From Bradyrhizobium sp. CCBAU 53338 (GTDB lineage Bacteria > Pseudomonadota > Alphaproteobacteria > Rhizobiales > Xanthobacteraceae), in NCBI RefSeq assembly GCF_015291665.1, contig NZ_CP030048.1, forward strand, positions 5,890,001 to 5,954,000: DNA of 64,000 nucleotides, in the 5' to 3' direction. Below, piece after piece: positions 26,967-36,666 of the stretch. Within the stretch, counting starts at the first letter, position 1, and every line of letters begins with the position of its first letter. The position numbers were made by a program, and so were the translations under genes. Under the pieces are notes generated by a model. It searched no databases, had not been told where the DNA came from, and saw nothing but the letters and a program-made list of their open reading frames with translations.

Positions 26967-27608
26967 TCGTAGCCTCATTCTCCTCGTTCGACGGATGCAA
27001 CGAGTTCCTGGGCGCTCTTAACACGCCGCGACCGGTCACGAGTACCCTGTAGCATCGTCGTTTGCCATGTTTATAGCGTACTTCGTAACCAATCCACGGC
27101 GGGTCCCGCTCTTATCATCTCGAACCAAATCGGCAGAAAGCTCCTCGCGCCCTGAGCCAGCCGGCGAATGACCTGCCTGAGATGACTTGCCAGAATTGAG
27201 GGCGCCTCTCACCGGCGACGCTTCGGCGAATACGTTCGCGGATCCGACCGGAGCGTTCTAAACGACTCGTTAGTAATCGCACTCCTTCGTCCGACGACGA
27301 TCTCGGCAGCATGGTTCGCGACAAGCTAACAACGTCCATCCATCGACCACGCTGCCACGCAATTCAGCAGAAGCAAACGAATGCATCCGGAGTTCTACGG
27401 AGGAACTGGTCTTTCGTCGCGCGCTGACGGCGAAGCTGATTACGACAAAGGCAATCATCGCGCTGAAGCTGCGCGCCGCCCCCGAGGGCAACGACAACAG
27501 TTCCGGTTTCAAGCACGTGACGACACAAATTTTAGATTGTGCAAGCACGAAATATTCCAACTTGCGTGAGACACACCACGAAACACTCACGTTTGGAATG
27601 ACGTCACG
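26967..27608. other. Long intergenic region upstream of the repeat glycosidase gene
   Basis: This 642-base gap separates divergent genes. I found no open frame with family resemblance, RNA gene or strong repeat. The last 100 bases are AT-richer (AAATTTTAGATTGTGCAAG, AAATATTCC) and probably hold the promoter of the gene at 27609. The unusual length leaves room for complex regulation. Confidence 0.4.
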
Positions 27609-30600
27609 ATGGCAACGTCCAGCACCTCCTCCACAATTCTCTCGGCTCAGGCCTTTGTCGCCTCGATCGCCGTCAACGCTCACTCGGCCTATTCGAGCTC
27701 ATCCGCCTACGCTTCTTACGGCAACTCGAGCTTGATCCTCGACGACTTGCATTATCTCGGCGTCACCACGATCCGTGACGCGCTCCCTACGGATCCGAAC
27801 GCAACCCCCGTGGTCAACGCTCTCGCCGCCGCCGGCGTGAAGTTCGACTTCGTAGTCTCGTCCGATCTGCCGGCGTCCGGCGCAGCCGGAATTGCGCAAT
27901 TCATCGCATCGCTAGACGGCTTCGTCGCGAAGTATCCGAACAGCATCGTGGCAATCGAGGGGCTCAACGAAGCAAACATCCAGGCCTTCAGCTACCACGG
28001 CAGTTCGTCGATGGCCGCTGCAGCCCAGTTTCAGAAGGACCTCTACACCGCGATCAAGGCCGACGCACATCTCGGCGGTGTCTCCGTTTACAATCTGACC
28101 CTGGGCCTGAACGACTCGGCCGCCTACGCCAAGCTCGGCGACCTCTCCAAATACTCCGACTATTCGACGTCCCACGCCTATGTCGCAACGTCGACACCCG
28201 AGAACTACGGCATTCAGTATGGCGTCAACGTTGCCGCCAGCAGCTCGCCCGGTAACCCCTCCGTCATCACCGAGACCGGCTACACGACGCTTGCGAGCTA
28301 CACCGGCCTCGGCGTTGACCAGCTCGTGCAAGCCAAGTCGATCCTGAATTCCCTGGTCGATGCCTTCAGGGACGGCGTCAGCAAGACCTACCTGTACGAG
28401 TTGCTCGACCACGGCAGCAGTTCCGACCCGGAGGGACATTTCGGCCTGTTCAACGCCGACGGCACCCCGAAGCTGGCGGCGGTGGCGGTTCACAATCTCA
28501 CGACCATTCTCGCCGACGACGGGAGCGGCGACCGCACGCCGACGGCGCCGCTCGCCTACACGATCGACAACCTGCCGACGAGCGGCAACAGCATGGTCCT
28601 CGCCAAGAGCAACGGCGCGTACGAGCTTGTCGTCTGGGCCGAGCCGCAACTCTGGAACGATTCAAAGGACGCGGAAATCTCCAATCCGACGACGCAGGCG
28701 AAGGTCCACCTCGGCAGCGTGCACAAGACTGTCACGGTCTACGATCCGCTGAACACCAGCAAGCCAATCGCGACCTACACCAACGTCCAGGATTTTACGC
28801 TTCCCATCAGCGACCACCCGCTCATCATCGAGATCGACGCGCCGACTGCATCGACAACCACGCCGGTCGGCGCAACCGACGTTGTCGCCACCTCGGCGGC
28901 GGTCGTGGCCGATCTGTCGGACCTCAATGCGGCCGGAACCGTAAAGTCCATCACGCTGACCGACAGCCACGTCCTGACTGTATCGTCGAAGGCGACGATG
29001 GATTACATGATCTCGCACTACGCGGGCGTGCTGTCCACGATCAAGGGCGGATATTCGTTCGCCGTGACGACCTCGGCCTCCACCTGGAGCCTCACCGAAA
29101 ACTACGACTCGACCGGCAAGCTCACATCGACCGACCAGACAGCCTACCAGAATGGCCTGACCGCGTACGATCTCGTCACCTTTGCCGACGGCACGACCGC
29201 AGCCTCGAACTTTGCCAACGGCGTCAAGACGCAGACCACGGTCACGCACCCCGATGGATCCAAGGACGTCACCGTTTACGGGATCACCGGGAAATCCTAC
29301 GTAACGATGGTCACGTACAGCAACGCATCCGGGGCCGTCGTCGAGAAGACGTATATCGGCGCCGATGGAAGCACGGTCGACGATCGCTTCAATTCTTCCG
29401 GTACGCTCGTCTCGGAGACCAGCACCAGCGCGGACGGCTCCTCGAGCACGACGCTGTTCACCAACGGCGTGAAGACGGCGGCCTTCGTCACCAACTCCGA
29501 TCACAGCAATGACAACTCCTTCTTCAACATCAAGGGCCAGAGCTACGCCTCGGAAGTCCAGCACGTGGATGCAACCGGATCGGTGTCGTCGGTCATCCGC
29601 AACTATGCCGACGGAACGCTGGCCTACACCGAGACCCACAACTCGGACGGCACCATCGTCTCGGCAGACTACGACGCGAAAGGCGTGAAGGTCGCGCAGG
29701 CAGTGACGCACACCGACGGAACGAAGGACATCTATGCGCTGAATATCCAGCAGAAGTCCTACGCATCCGAACACAGCCATTTCGACGCTGCGGGCAACCT
29801 GACGCTGTTCGAACGCTTTCACGCGGATGGAAGTTACGCCGAAAAGTCCACGATGCTGGGCGGCATCAGCATGACCGACACCTATGACGCGAAGGGCACG
29901 CTCGTCAGCGAACTGGTCGCTGGCGCCGATGGCTCAACGTCGACGTCGCTGTTCTCCGGCGGCGTCAAGACGAAGATGTATGTCGCCTATGCCGACCACA
30001 GCCAGGATAATTACGCCTACAACGTGACCGGCCAGGCCTACGTCAACATCGTGCAACACGTCAGTGCCGCAGGCCAGCTGACCTCCGTCATGCGTACGCA
30101 TGCCGACGGCTCCCCGGAATACACCCAGGTCCTCGGTGCGGACGGAACCAAGACCAGCACTCAATATGACGCGCATGGGACGAAGCTCGCTCAGACGATC
30201 ACCCATTCCGACGGCTCGACGATCAGCGACTCGTTCAACGCCGCCGGTCAGCTCACGCAGGACGTCGTCAGGAACGCCGACGGCTCCTCTTCGACGTCCC
30301 TGTTCGTGGACGGCGTGAAAACGAAAATGTACGTCCTGAACGCGGATCACAGTCAGGACAACTATGCTTACGGCGTCGTCGGACAATCATACGTCGATAT
30401 CGTCCAGCACGCGGACGCTGCAGGAACACTCACGTCGGCTACGCGCACCCATGCCGACGGTACGCTCGACTACACGTTTGCGACCGCCTCCGACGGCACC
30501 ACGACCGCGACATACTATGACGCCAAAGGCGTCATCGGATCCGAGGTCGTTACGCAGACCACCGGAGCCAGGGACGTCTTCACTTTCCTGTCGAGCGGCG

Positions 30601-30977
30601 TACAGGACAAGGCCTACTCCGCGGCTGGCGTGCTGCAGAAGACGGACCTGCTCAAGACCGACGGCACGCATGTGGAGACCGCAAACGTCGCCGGCGTGAC
30701 ACTTCGGGGCGGGACCGGAAACGACGTGTTTACGTCGGCCGGTTCGACCACCTTCGTGTTTGACCGCGGCAACGACCAGATCCAGAACTTTCACTCGGGA
30801 GCGACGGCGGATCACGATGTCATCGAGATTTCCCGGTCGCTGGCTGCAGACTACAGCCATCTGAGCATCACCCAGGCTGGAGCCGACGCGCTGGTTCATC
30901 CGGACGACGCTGGATCGATCCTGCTCTCGCACGTCAATGCAGCTCAGCTGACGCACGACAACTTCCTGTTCGTGTGA
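27609..30977 (+). CDS. Large repeat protein: clan GH-A-like glycosidase with RTX-like C-terminus
   Basis: The 1122-residue protein has no signal peptide. Residues about 20-300 look like a clan GH-A TIM barrel: the acid/base candidate is Glu121 in IEGLNEANI and the nucleophile candidate is Glu222 in VITETGY. Residues about 515-985 hold repeats with ADGSSSTSLF, NGVKTKMYV, ADHSQDNYAY, GQSYVDIVQH, DAAGTLTS and THADGTLDYT, in about four copies. The C-terminus has an RTX-like GGTGNDVF, then FDRGNDQIQNF and an uncharged FLFV end. This fits type I secretion and calcium-dependent folding, as in rhizobial PlyA-type glycanases, though of a different enzyme family. It may cut or bind the exopolysaccharide. 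No ABC exporter is in the window. Confidence 0.85.
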   Translation: MATSSTSSTILSAQAFVASIAVNAHSAYSSSSAYASYGNSSLILDDLHYLGVTTIRDALPTDPNATPVVNALAAAGVKFDFVVSSDLPASGAAGIAQFIASLDGFVAKYPNSIVAIEGLNEANIQAFSYHGSSSMAAAAQFQKDLYTAIKADAHLGGVSVYNLTLGLNDSAAYAKLGDLSKYSDYSTSHAYVATSTPENYGIQYGVNVAASSSPGNPSVITETGYTTLASYTGLGVDQLVQAKSILNSLVDAFRDGVSKTYLYELLDHGSSSDPEGHFGLFNADGTPKLAAVAVHNLTTILADDGSGDRTPTAPLAYTIDNLPTSGNSMVLAKSNGAYELVVWAEPQLWNDSKDAEISNPTTQAKVHLGSVHKTVTVYDPLNTSKPIATYTNVQDFTLPISDHPLIIEIDAPTASTTTPVGATDVVATSAAVVADLSDLNAAGTVKSITLTDSHVLTVSSKATMDYMISHYAGVLSTIKGGYSFAVTTSASTWSLTENYDSTGKLTSTDQTAYQNGLTAYDLVTFADGTTAASNFANGVKTQTTVTHPDGSKDVTVYGITGKSYVTMVTYSNASGAVVEKTYIGADGSTVDDRFNSSGTLVSETSTSADGSSSTTLFTNGVKTAAFVTNSDHSNDNSFFNIKGQSYASEVQHVDATGSVSSVIRNYADGTLAYTETHNSDGTIVSADYDAKGVKVAQAVTHTDGTKDIYALNIQQKSYASEHSHFDAAGNLTLFERFHADGSYAEKSTMLGGISMTDTYDAKGTLVSELVAGADGSTSTSLFSGGVKTKMYVAYADHSQDNYAYNVTGQAYVNIVQHVSAAGQLTSVMRTHADGSPEYTQVLGADGTKTSTQYDAHGTKLAQTITHSDGSTISDSFNAAGQLTQDVVRNADGSSSTSLFVDGVKTKMYVLNADHSQDNYAYGVVGQSYVDIVQHADAAGTLTSATRTHADGTLDYTFATASDGTTTATYYDAKGVIGSEVVTQTTGARDVFTFLSSGVQDKAYSAAGVLQKTDLLKTDGTHVETANVAGVTLRGGTGNDVFTSAGSTTFVFDRGNDQIQNFHSGATADHDVIEISRSLAADYSHLSITQAGADALVHPDDAGSILLSHVNAAQLTHDNFLFV

Positions 30978-31303
30978 GCTGACTGCGGCGCAGGCTTCGT
31001 CTGCACTTTCGGCGGCGCCCACCCACCGCGAGGCACCCATATCCGCATTGCGGGCAAAATATGGGCGCCGTCTGCCGCGAGACGACGCACCGTGGCTTGC
31101 CCGCCCACGAAAATTTGGCCAGGGGCGAGAAAAGCAGATCACGGAAAATCCATCGCGGCCATGAATTGCCACAAATTTCAATTTTGGTTGGGCCTGACAA
31201 CAAGAGGTTCGCGCTATCGCCTTGCGTGTGAACGCAAATGCGGAATATGGTCGGAACCTGAGTGTTATGTGGATTAGTATGTCTCTATCAAGCCACTTTT
31301 CGA
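30978..31303. other. Intergenic region, nothing recognised
   Basis: The 326 bases between the repeat glycosidase and the next glycosyltransferase show no gene, RNA or repeat that I can support. A promoter for the downstream gene is expected in the AT-richer last 150 bases. Confidence 0.35.
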
Positions 31304-32440
31304 ATGACGCATGAATTCTCGGGGCTGAGAATAGTCCATGTTGCCGAAACGGTTCGTGGTGGAATCGCGACCTATTTCAACGAACTGCACTCCCTTCAAT
31401 GCCAGACCTTCGGCCAGGAGAACGTGCATTATCTCGTTCCATCGGATCATAGGGACGATCTGATCGGAATCTCCGACGCGAACATCGTCCCTTTCGATCG
31501 CTCGGGCCGCAACTTGACCAGCCTGATGCGGCTCGCTCTGGAGACGATGCAACAAGTCCGCGCCACTCGACCGGACATCGTGCACGTTCATTCCACGCTT
31601 GCTGGCATAATCGTGCGCATCATGTTGATGCTCGTCCGGAAACGGCCCGCGGTGGTCTACTGTCCTCACGGCTGGGCCTTCTCGCGCGACACGTCTTGGT
31701 TGAGCAATTATGTCGCAAAGCTGGCGGAATGGTCGCTCGCCAAAGTCACAGACCGGATCATTTGCATATCGAGGAACGAATTCGCCGCCGCGCGCGAGGC
31801 CGGCATCCCGGAGGAGAAACTCAATCTCGTTCTCAGCGGCATGCGCAATGAGCGCCTGAGTGCCGATCCCAGGACACTTAACTGGAACACGCCGAAGCTG
31901 AAGGTGCTTTTCATCGGGCGCCTCGATCGCCAGAAGGGCTATGACTTCCTCATCGAGGCCGCCGAGGAACTCGATAGCACGATCGACGTCCGAATGATCG
32001 GATCGGCAGTCGTCAGCGAGGAAGGCGATCACACCCTGCCTCCAAACGTTACACTGCTCGGCTGGCTTGCACGCACGAGCATCGAGGCGCAGCTCAACCT
32101 GGCGGACATTGTCGTCATTCCGTCACGTTGGGAGGCATTCGGCTTTGTCGCGATCGAAGCGATGCGGGCGCACAAGCCAATTTTGGCATTTCGCGCAGGA
32201 GCCCTGCCTGAAATCGTCGAGAACGGAACCACGGGATTGATTTGCGATCCCGTTGGGCCCCAGGCCCTCGTGATGGGATTGAAAGAAGCTGCGCGAATTG
32301 ATCTGCCGGCGCTTGGAGAGGCCGGCTATCAGCGTTTCATTTCCATGTTCAGCGTCAATCGAACGCATGAACAGCTGCTCAAGGTTTATGCAAACGTGCT
32401 GAGGTTAACCTCGAAACGACTGCCAAAATTGGCGCTCTGA
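31304..32440 (+). CDS. Glycosyltransferase family 4
   Basis: The 378-residue GT-B enzyme starts with RIVHVAETVRGGIATYF, a glycine-rich acceptor loop. The donor domain has VLFIGRLDRQKGYDFLIEA and an EX7E motif in RWEAFGFVAIEAM, both family hallmarks. It transfers a sugar from a nucleotide donor with retention of configuration, presumably onto the lipid-linked repeat unit. The ATG at 31304 begins the protein a few residues before the first strand; the upstream in-frame start at 31262 adds a stretch with no family resemblance. Donor and acceptor cannot be told from sequence. Confidence 0.92.
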   Translation: MTHEFSGLRIVHVAETVRGGIATYFNELHSLQCQTFGQENVHYLVPSDHRDDLIGISDANIVPFDRSGRNLTSLMRLALETMQQVRATRPDIVHVHSTLAGIIVRIMLMLVRKRPAVVYCPHGWAFSRDTSWLSNYVAKLAEWSLAKVTDRIICISRNEFAAAREAGIPEEKLNLVLSGMRNERLSADPRTLNWNTPKLKVLFIGRLDRQKGYDFLIEAAEELDSTIDVRMIGSAVVSEEGDHTLPPNVTLLGWLARTSIEAQLNLADIVVIPSRWEAFGFVAIEAMRAHKPILAFRAGALPEIVENGTTGLICDPVGPQALVMGLKEAARIDLPALGEAGYQRFISMFSVNRTHEQLLKVYANVLRLTSKRLPKLAL

Positions 32441-32563
32441 TAAGCACGTGGCTCAAAAGCAACAACGCTGGTCGAATCTTCTTGGTCGGGATGACCGAGC
32501 GTTGGTCCGTATTCTCGCACCTGCTAAGAAGTATTTGGGCGGGAATTCAGAGTAGGATGCGCT

Positions 32564-33757
32564 TTGTTACAGTCATTTCTAAGAGTATCACCCGCGCTTC
32601 TTGTCTCGACCCTCTGTCTTGCAGGCTGCGGAGGAATCACGCCGCAAGATGCACCCAACAGCGCCGCGATCGTTACCAATGCAGCGCTGACGACGGCACC
32701 GAGCCCGCCGCTCCCATACGCCGTGCTTGCCGTTGATCCTGCGATCCTGAAGTGGGCAAATTCCGTCAGCGATCGCGGCGGCGGCTCGTTCAGCAAGTTG
32801 CCGGGCGGCAACTACAAGGACATCACGATCGGCGTGGGCGACATCGTCGCTGTAACGATCTTCGAGGCGCAGTCCGGCGGATTGTTCATTCCCCGGGAAG
32901 CCAGCGTAAGACCGGGCAACTTCGTTGACGTACCTCGTCAGCAGGTCGATCAGTCCGGAAACATCACAATTCCGTATGCGGGCTCAATCAAGGTCGCCGG
33001 GCTCACCGCCCGCGCCGTCGGCGATATCATACGAGAGCGCATCAAGAACCGCGCCATCGATCCGCAGGCCGTCGTCTCGGTCGTCGAACAGCGCGGAAAT
33101 CAAATCAGCGTCCTCGGCGAAGCCAATGCACCGCTGCGGTTCCCGGTCGATCCAGGCGGCATTCGCGTTCTCGGGGCAATCGCGCGCGCTGGCGGCCCGA
33201 AAAATCCTGCATGGGAAACGAAGGTCAGAATCAAGCGCGGAGGCCGAACCTTCGTCGAGTCGATGAGCTCGATCGTCCGGCATCCCGAGGAAGACGCCTT
33301 CCTTGCGCCAGGAGACGTCGTCTATCTGTCGCGCGAACCCCGGATTTTCATGGTGTTCGGCTCGACACCGTCGCCCGGCTCCATCGGCGGAACGAACAAT
33401 CGCAGGTTCACGTTCGAAAACGACACGATGACCCTCGCCGAAGCGATCGCAAAGGCGGGCGGCCTGGATGGAACCCGGGCAAACTCACCGTCGGTTTACG
33501 TCTTGCGGCTTGAGCCCAAAAACCTCCTGAAGTCGGCAGGCATCGATGTCGAGCGCTTCAAGGGCGAACTGGTGCCCACCGTGTACAATTTCGACTGGAG
33601 CAAGCCGGACGGAATGTTCTTTGCCGACTCGTTCCAGATCCGGGATCATGACGCCATCGTCGTATCGGAATCTCCGAGCACCGAGTTGCTCAAATTCTTC
33701 AGTCTGATGATCGCCGGAACCGATACGGCTGTGAACATCCAGACACTGACGCGATAA
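32564..33757 (+). CDS. Outer-membrane polysaccharide export lipoprotein (Wza/ExoF-like)
   Basis: The 397-residue protein has a lipoprotein signal with LAGC at about residues 19-22. It then has a Poly_export domain (ITIGVGDIVAVTIFEAQSGG) and soluble ligand-binding beta-grasp repeats (QISVLGEANAPLRFPVD, IFMVFGSTPSPG). Proteins of this type form the outer-membrane channel that works with the Wzc-like protein at 16063. The start is TTG 32564, with AGGA about 8 bases upstream; no ATG in frame precedes the signal sequence. A GCAGCGCTGC hairpin lies 30 bases past the stop. Confidence 0.93.
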   Translation: MLQSFLRVSPALLVSTLCLAGCGGITPQDAPNSAAIVTNAALTTAPSPPLPYAVLAVDPAILKWANSVSDRGGGSFSKLPGGNYKDITIGVGDIVAVTIFEAQSGGLFIPREASVRPGNFVDVPRQQVDQSGNITIPYAGSIKVAGLTARAVGDIIRERIKNRAIDPQAVVSVVEQRGNQISVLGEANAPLRFPVDPGGIRVLGAIARAGGPKNPAWETKVRIKRGGRTFVESMSSIVRHPEEDAFLAPGDVVYLSREPRIFMVFGSTPSPGSIGGTNNRRFTFENDTMTLAEAIAKAGGLDGTRANSPSVYVLRLEPKNLLKSAGIDVERFKGELVPTVYNFDWSKPDGMFFADSFQIRDHDAIVVSESPSTELLKFFSLMIAGTDTAVNIQTLTR

Positions 33758-33786
33758 CCGCGGTTCACGCTGGATGAAACCGGCAC

Positions 33787-33811
33787 GCAGCGCTGCAATT
33801 TGCAGCGCTGC
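33787..33811 (+). terminator. Hairpin of a duplicated palindromic decamer after the export gene
   Basis: GCAGCGCTGC is repeated exactly around the loop AATTT. The decamer is its own reverse complement, so the two copies are both direct and inverted repeats and can form a 10-bp stem. There is no T-run after it, so Rho-independent termination is uncertain; mRNA stabilisation or a protein site are alternatives. Confidence 0.45.
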
Positions 33812-33988
33812 CCATCACTGCAACATCTCCTGAGTTGTTCGCGGCCCTCGCTGCAGCGGTTTCGTTTTGACTTGGATGTATGCCGGGTATTTGGCCTGGA
33901 TACTGCAAGATGGCTGGCGCGCGTCATAAAAACGCGCCGTGTCAGCGGCTAAACGAGCCAGATTCCTGGTCATTTGGAGCTTGAGAGT

Positions 33989-35212
33989 ATGCGCATTTTG
34001 GTCGTCTCGGCCATGTTCCCTCCGAACGTGCTCGGCGGTGCTGAAATTTCCGCATTCAACCTCTCATCCTGGCTCCAGAAGCAGGGACATGAAATCGGCG
34101 TACTCACGGCAGCAAAATCGCCTTCGGAGGAGAAGTTCGGCGAGATCGTCGACGGCATGAAAATCTGGAGCATCTACATGCCGCGCCCATACCCGATCTT
34201 CGCGCAAGGCGCGGTCGAGCAAAAATATCTCAAACCCATCTGGCATCTGCAGGACCACCTCGATCCGCGCAACCGAAGCACGGTCGCCAAGGTCCTCGAG
34301 GAATTCAGACCTGATTTCTGCAACGTGCATTATCTCACCGGGATCGGCCACAATGTGCTTTCCGAACTCGGCAAGCGCGACATTCCCGTGATGTACGTGA
34401 TGCCTGACCTCGCGCTGTCCTGCGTGCGCCTGACCATGTTTCGCGACGGAAAGACCTGCGAACGACAATGTTCGCCGTGCAAGGCATCGGCGGCCTTCAA
34501 GCGCAGCGACTTCCGCTCGGTTCGACGTATCGGGTTTTGCGCGCCGTCGCGCGCAAATCTGGAACGCAATGCCCGCTTCCAGGCGCTCGACGCCTATCCG
34601 ACCGCTCATATCCTGAACGCGAACAAGTATCCGGCGCCGTCGGTGACGAGGACGGCATCCGCCACGGTGCGCTTCATCTACGTTGGGCGTCTCCACGCGG
34701 CCAAGGGCGTCGACATGCTGATACAGGCCGCCGATATGATTCACGATCTGGATTATTCTCTCACGATCGTCGGCGGCGGCGCGGAGGAGGAAACTTTACG
34801 GCAGAAATACGGTCATCGCCCACGCATCGAATTCACGGGACACGTGCCGCTCCAGGAGGCGATCAATCGCATCGCCGGCAGCGACGTCCTCTGCATTCCG
34901 TCCATATGGCTGGAAAATTCTCCCGGCGTCGTCATCCAGGCACTCGGCATGGGCGTCCCCGTCATTGGCAGCGAGGTCGGAGGCATCCCCGAGCTGGTCC
35001 AACACGACGAGACGGGCCTGCTCGTCGCGCCGGGAGACATCGCTGCATGGAGCAACGCCCTCAAGCTGCTCGTCGTGGACCGCGAGCGCCTCAACAAATT
35101 TCAGCGCAACGCGACGAGCCGCGCCAATGAATTCGACCAGGATTTCATCGGCAAGCGCTATGCCGCATTCATGGATCGGATCGTGAATTCTGGCGGCCGA
35201 CCGGCGCAGTGA
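33989..35212 (+). CDS. Glycosyltransferase family 4 (copy 1 of a duplicated GT-glycosidase pair)
   Basis: The 407-residue GT-B enzyme begins RILVVSAMFPPNVLGGAEIS. It has a Cys-rich loop (CERQCSPC after MFRDGKT) and a donor domain with FIYVGRLHAAKGVDMLI. The expected EX7E motif reads E309-x7-Q317 (ENSPGVVIQ), so the second acidic residue is Gln. It is clearly paralogous to the enzyme at 41995, which retains E in that place. The ATG at 33989 is preceded by a GAGAG site. It lies directly before a secreted glycosidase gene, as the paralogue lies beside another. Confidence 0.92.
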   Translation: MRILVVSAMFPPNVLGGAEISAFNLSSWLQKQGHEIGVLTAAKSPSEEKFGEIVDGMKIWSIYMPRPYPIFAQGAVEQKYLKPIWHLQDHLDPRNRSTVAKVLEEFRPDFCNVHYLTGIGHNVLSELGKRDIPVMYVMPDLALSCVRLTMFRDGKTCERQCSPCKASAAFKRSDFRSVRRIGFCAPSRANLERNARFQALDAYPTAHILNANKYPAPSVTRTASATVRFIYVGRLHAAKGVDMLIQAADMIHDLDYSLTIVGGGAEEETLRQKYGHRPRIEFTGHVPLQEAINRIAGSDVLCIPSIWLENSPGVVIQALGMGVPVIGSEVGGIPELVQHDETGLLVAPGDIAAWSNALKLLVVDRERLNKFQRNATSRANEFDQDFIGKRYAAFMDRIVNSGGRPAQ

Positions 35213-35231
35213 CGTGGAAGCGACATCTCAA

Positions 35232-36635
35232 ATGACATTTCGGACCACCTGCGTCGCAAAGTTCATTGCGGCGACCTTGGCGACCATGAGCCTCGCTCCC
35301 CTCCTCACACGACCAGTGATGGCAGAGACGAAGATGGTCGTTTTTGCCCATCGGGATGCACCTGCGACGACACCCAGACCAATCTATGGTGCCAATATCC
35401 ACTATGGCTTGCGACGCACGCTCGGCTACAACTCGGTTGCCCAGGGCATCAAGCAGCTGAACGACATCGGCGCGGTCTCTTTCCGCGACTATCTGCCCTG
35501 GCAATCGTTCGATTTCAGGACGGGAGCTCCGTCTCTCGTCTACTCCGAGCGATTGATGAGCTTTCTTCCACAGGCGCGGTTCAAGCCGCTCCTCAACCTC
35601 GGTGGCGCCAACAGTCAGGTTCCGGGCGGCGTCCCTCCCGTCTCCGAAGAAGGCCTGCAATACTTCGATCGCTATCTTGCGGCAGTCGTCGACGCCACAA
35701 GACAGTACGACCCGATCTACGAAATATGGAATGAATGGAATATGTACATCGGCACGGGACCTCGCATGCCGCGCTTGCAGGGCGCCGGCGAGGCGAGTGA
35801 TCCGCGAGCCGCGGTTCACTATGCGCGCATTGCGCGAGCCGCAGTCGATACGATCAAGAAGGCAAACCCTCATGCAACAGTGATCGTGGGTGCCGTCGGC
35901 GACGACACGGACTGGGTATGGGCACAAGCCATCACGCGGTATGGCGCGCTCGATCACGCCGACGGCCTGTCGGTTCACCTCTACAACCAATGCGCGAGAC
36001 TGGTATCCGATCGAACGGCCAAGGAGATGATCGTTCGCCTGGAAAAGCTGCAGAACGCGCTCAAAACGATCAGGAATGGTCAGCAGACTCCCATTTATGT
36101 CACCGAGTTCGGCTGGCCGACCTCGCAAGGCAATTGCGGCATGCCGCTGGATGTTTCCGCTTACAATTTCGCCCACTTCGTCCTGCAGAGCGCCACGTTG
36201 CCATGGCTCAAGGGAGCGTGGATGCACGAACTGAAGAATATCGGGCCGGATCCGGTGGACCGCGAAAACAACTATGGCCTTTTCACATTCGACGATCAGC
36301 CGAAGCCCGCCGCCTGCTTCATGCGCGAGGCCATAGACCTGGTCAAATCGGCCAAGCTGCTGGAATTGCGCGAGCCGTTCCCTGATGTCTTCGTGCTACG
36401 GGCCATCACGGCGAGGGGACAGACAGTCGCGCTCTGGACGTCAGGCCCCTTCAAGCGCGCGAATTACAGGTTCGACGTTCCGGCGACACACGCCCGTATG
36501 ATGTGCGGCGACACAATACCGACAAGCCAGCCTGCCAGTCTGGGAGCGCAGCCCGTCGTCTACGAATTTGACCAAGGCGCTCAAATCACCGTAGCCGTGG
36601 ATACGGGAGCACTGCCCGCTCCAGGGACGAAATGA
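35232..36635 (+). CDS. Secreted clan GH-A-like glycosidase (copy 1)
   Basis: The 467-residue precursor has a signal peptide ending near RPVMA. The barrel shows the acid/base Glu168 in YEIWNEWN and the nucleophile Glu292 in YVTEFGWP, the pattern of retaining GH39/GH5-type enzymes. GANIHYG near the start and HLYNQC fit the same fold, and a small C-terminal beta domain follows. It should act in the periplasm or outside, possibly trimming the polysaccharide. It is paralogous to the protein at 43234. ATG 35232 is used; GTG 35214, two bases after the previous stop, would add six residues. Confidence 0.88.
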   Translation: MTFRTTCVAKFIAATLATMSLAPLLTRPVMAETKMVVFAHRDAPATTPRPIYGANIHYGLRRTLGYNSVAQGIKQLNDIGAVSFRDYLPWQSFDFRTGAPSLVYSERLMSFLPQARFKPLLNLGGANSQVPGGVPPVSEEGLQYFDRYLAAVVDATRQYDPIYEIWNEWNMYIGTGPRMPRLQGAGEASDPRAAVHYARIARAAVDTIKKANPHATVIVGAVGDDTDWVWAQAITRYGALDHADGLSVHLYNQCARLVSDRTAKEMIVRLEKLQNALKTIRNGQQTPIYVTEFGWPTSQGNCGMPLDVSAYNFAHFVLQSATLPWLKGAWMHELKNIGPDPVDRENNYGLFTFDDQPKPAACFMREAIDLVKSAKLLELREPFPDVFVLRAITARGQTVALWTSGPFKRANYRFDVPATHARMMCGDTIPTSQPASLGAQPVVYEFDQGAQITVAVDTGALPAPGTK

Positions 36636-36666
36636 AGCGCGTGACCGAGCCCTGAAGCGAGTTCCG

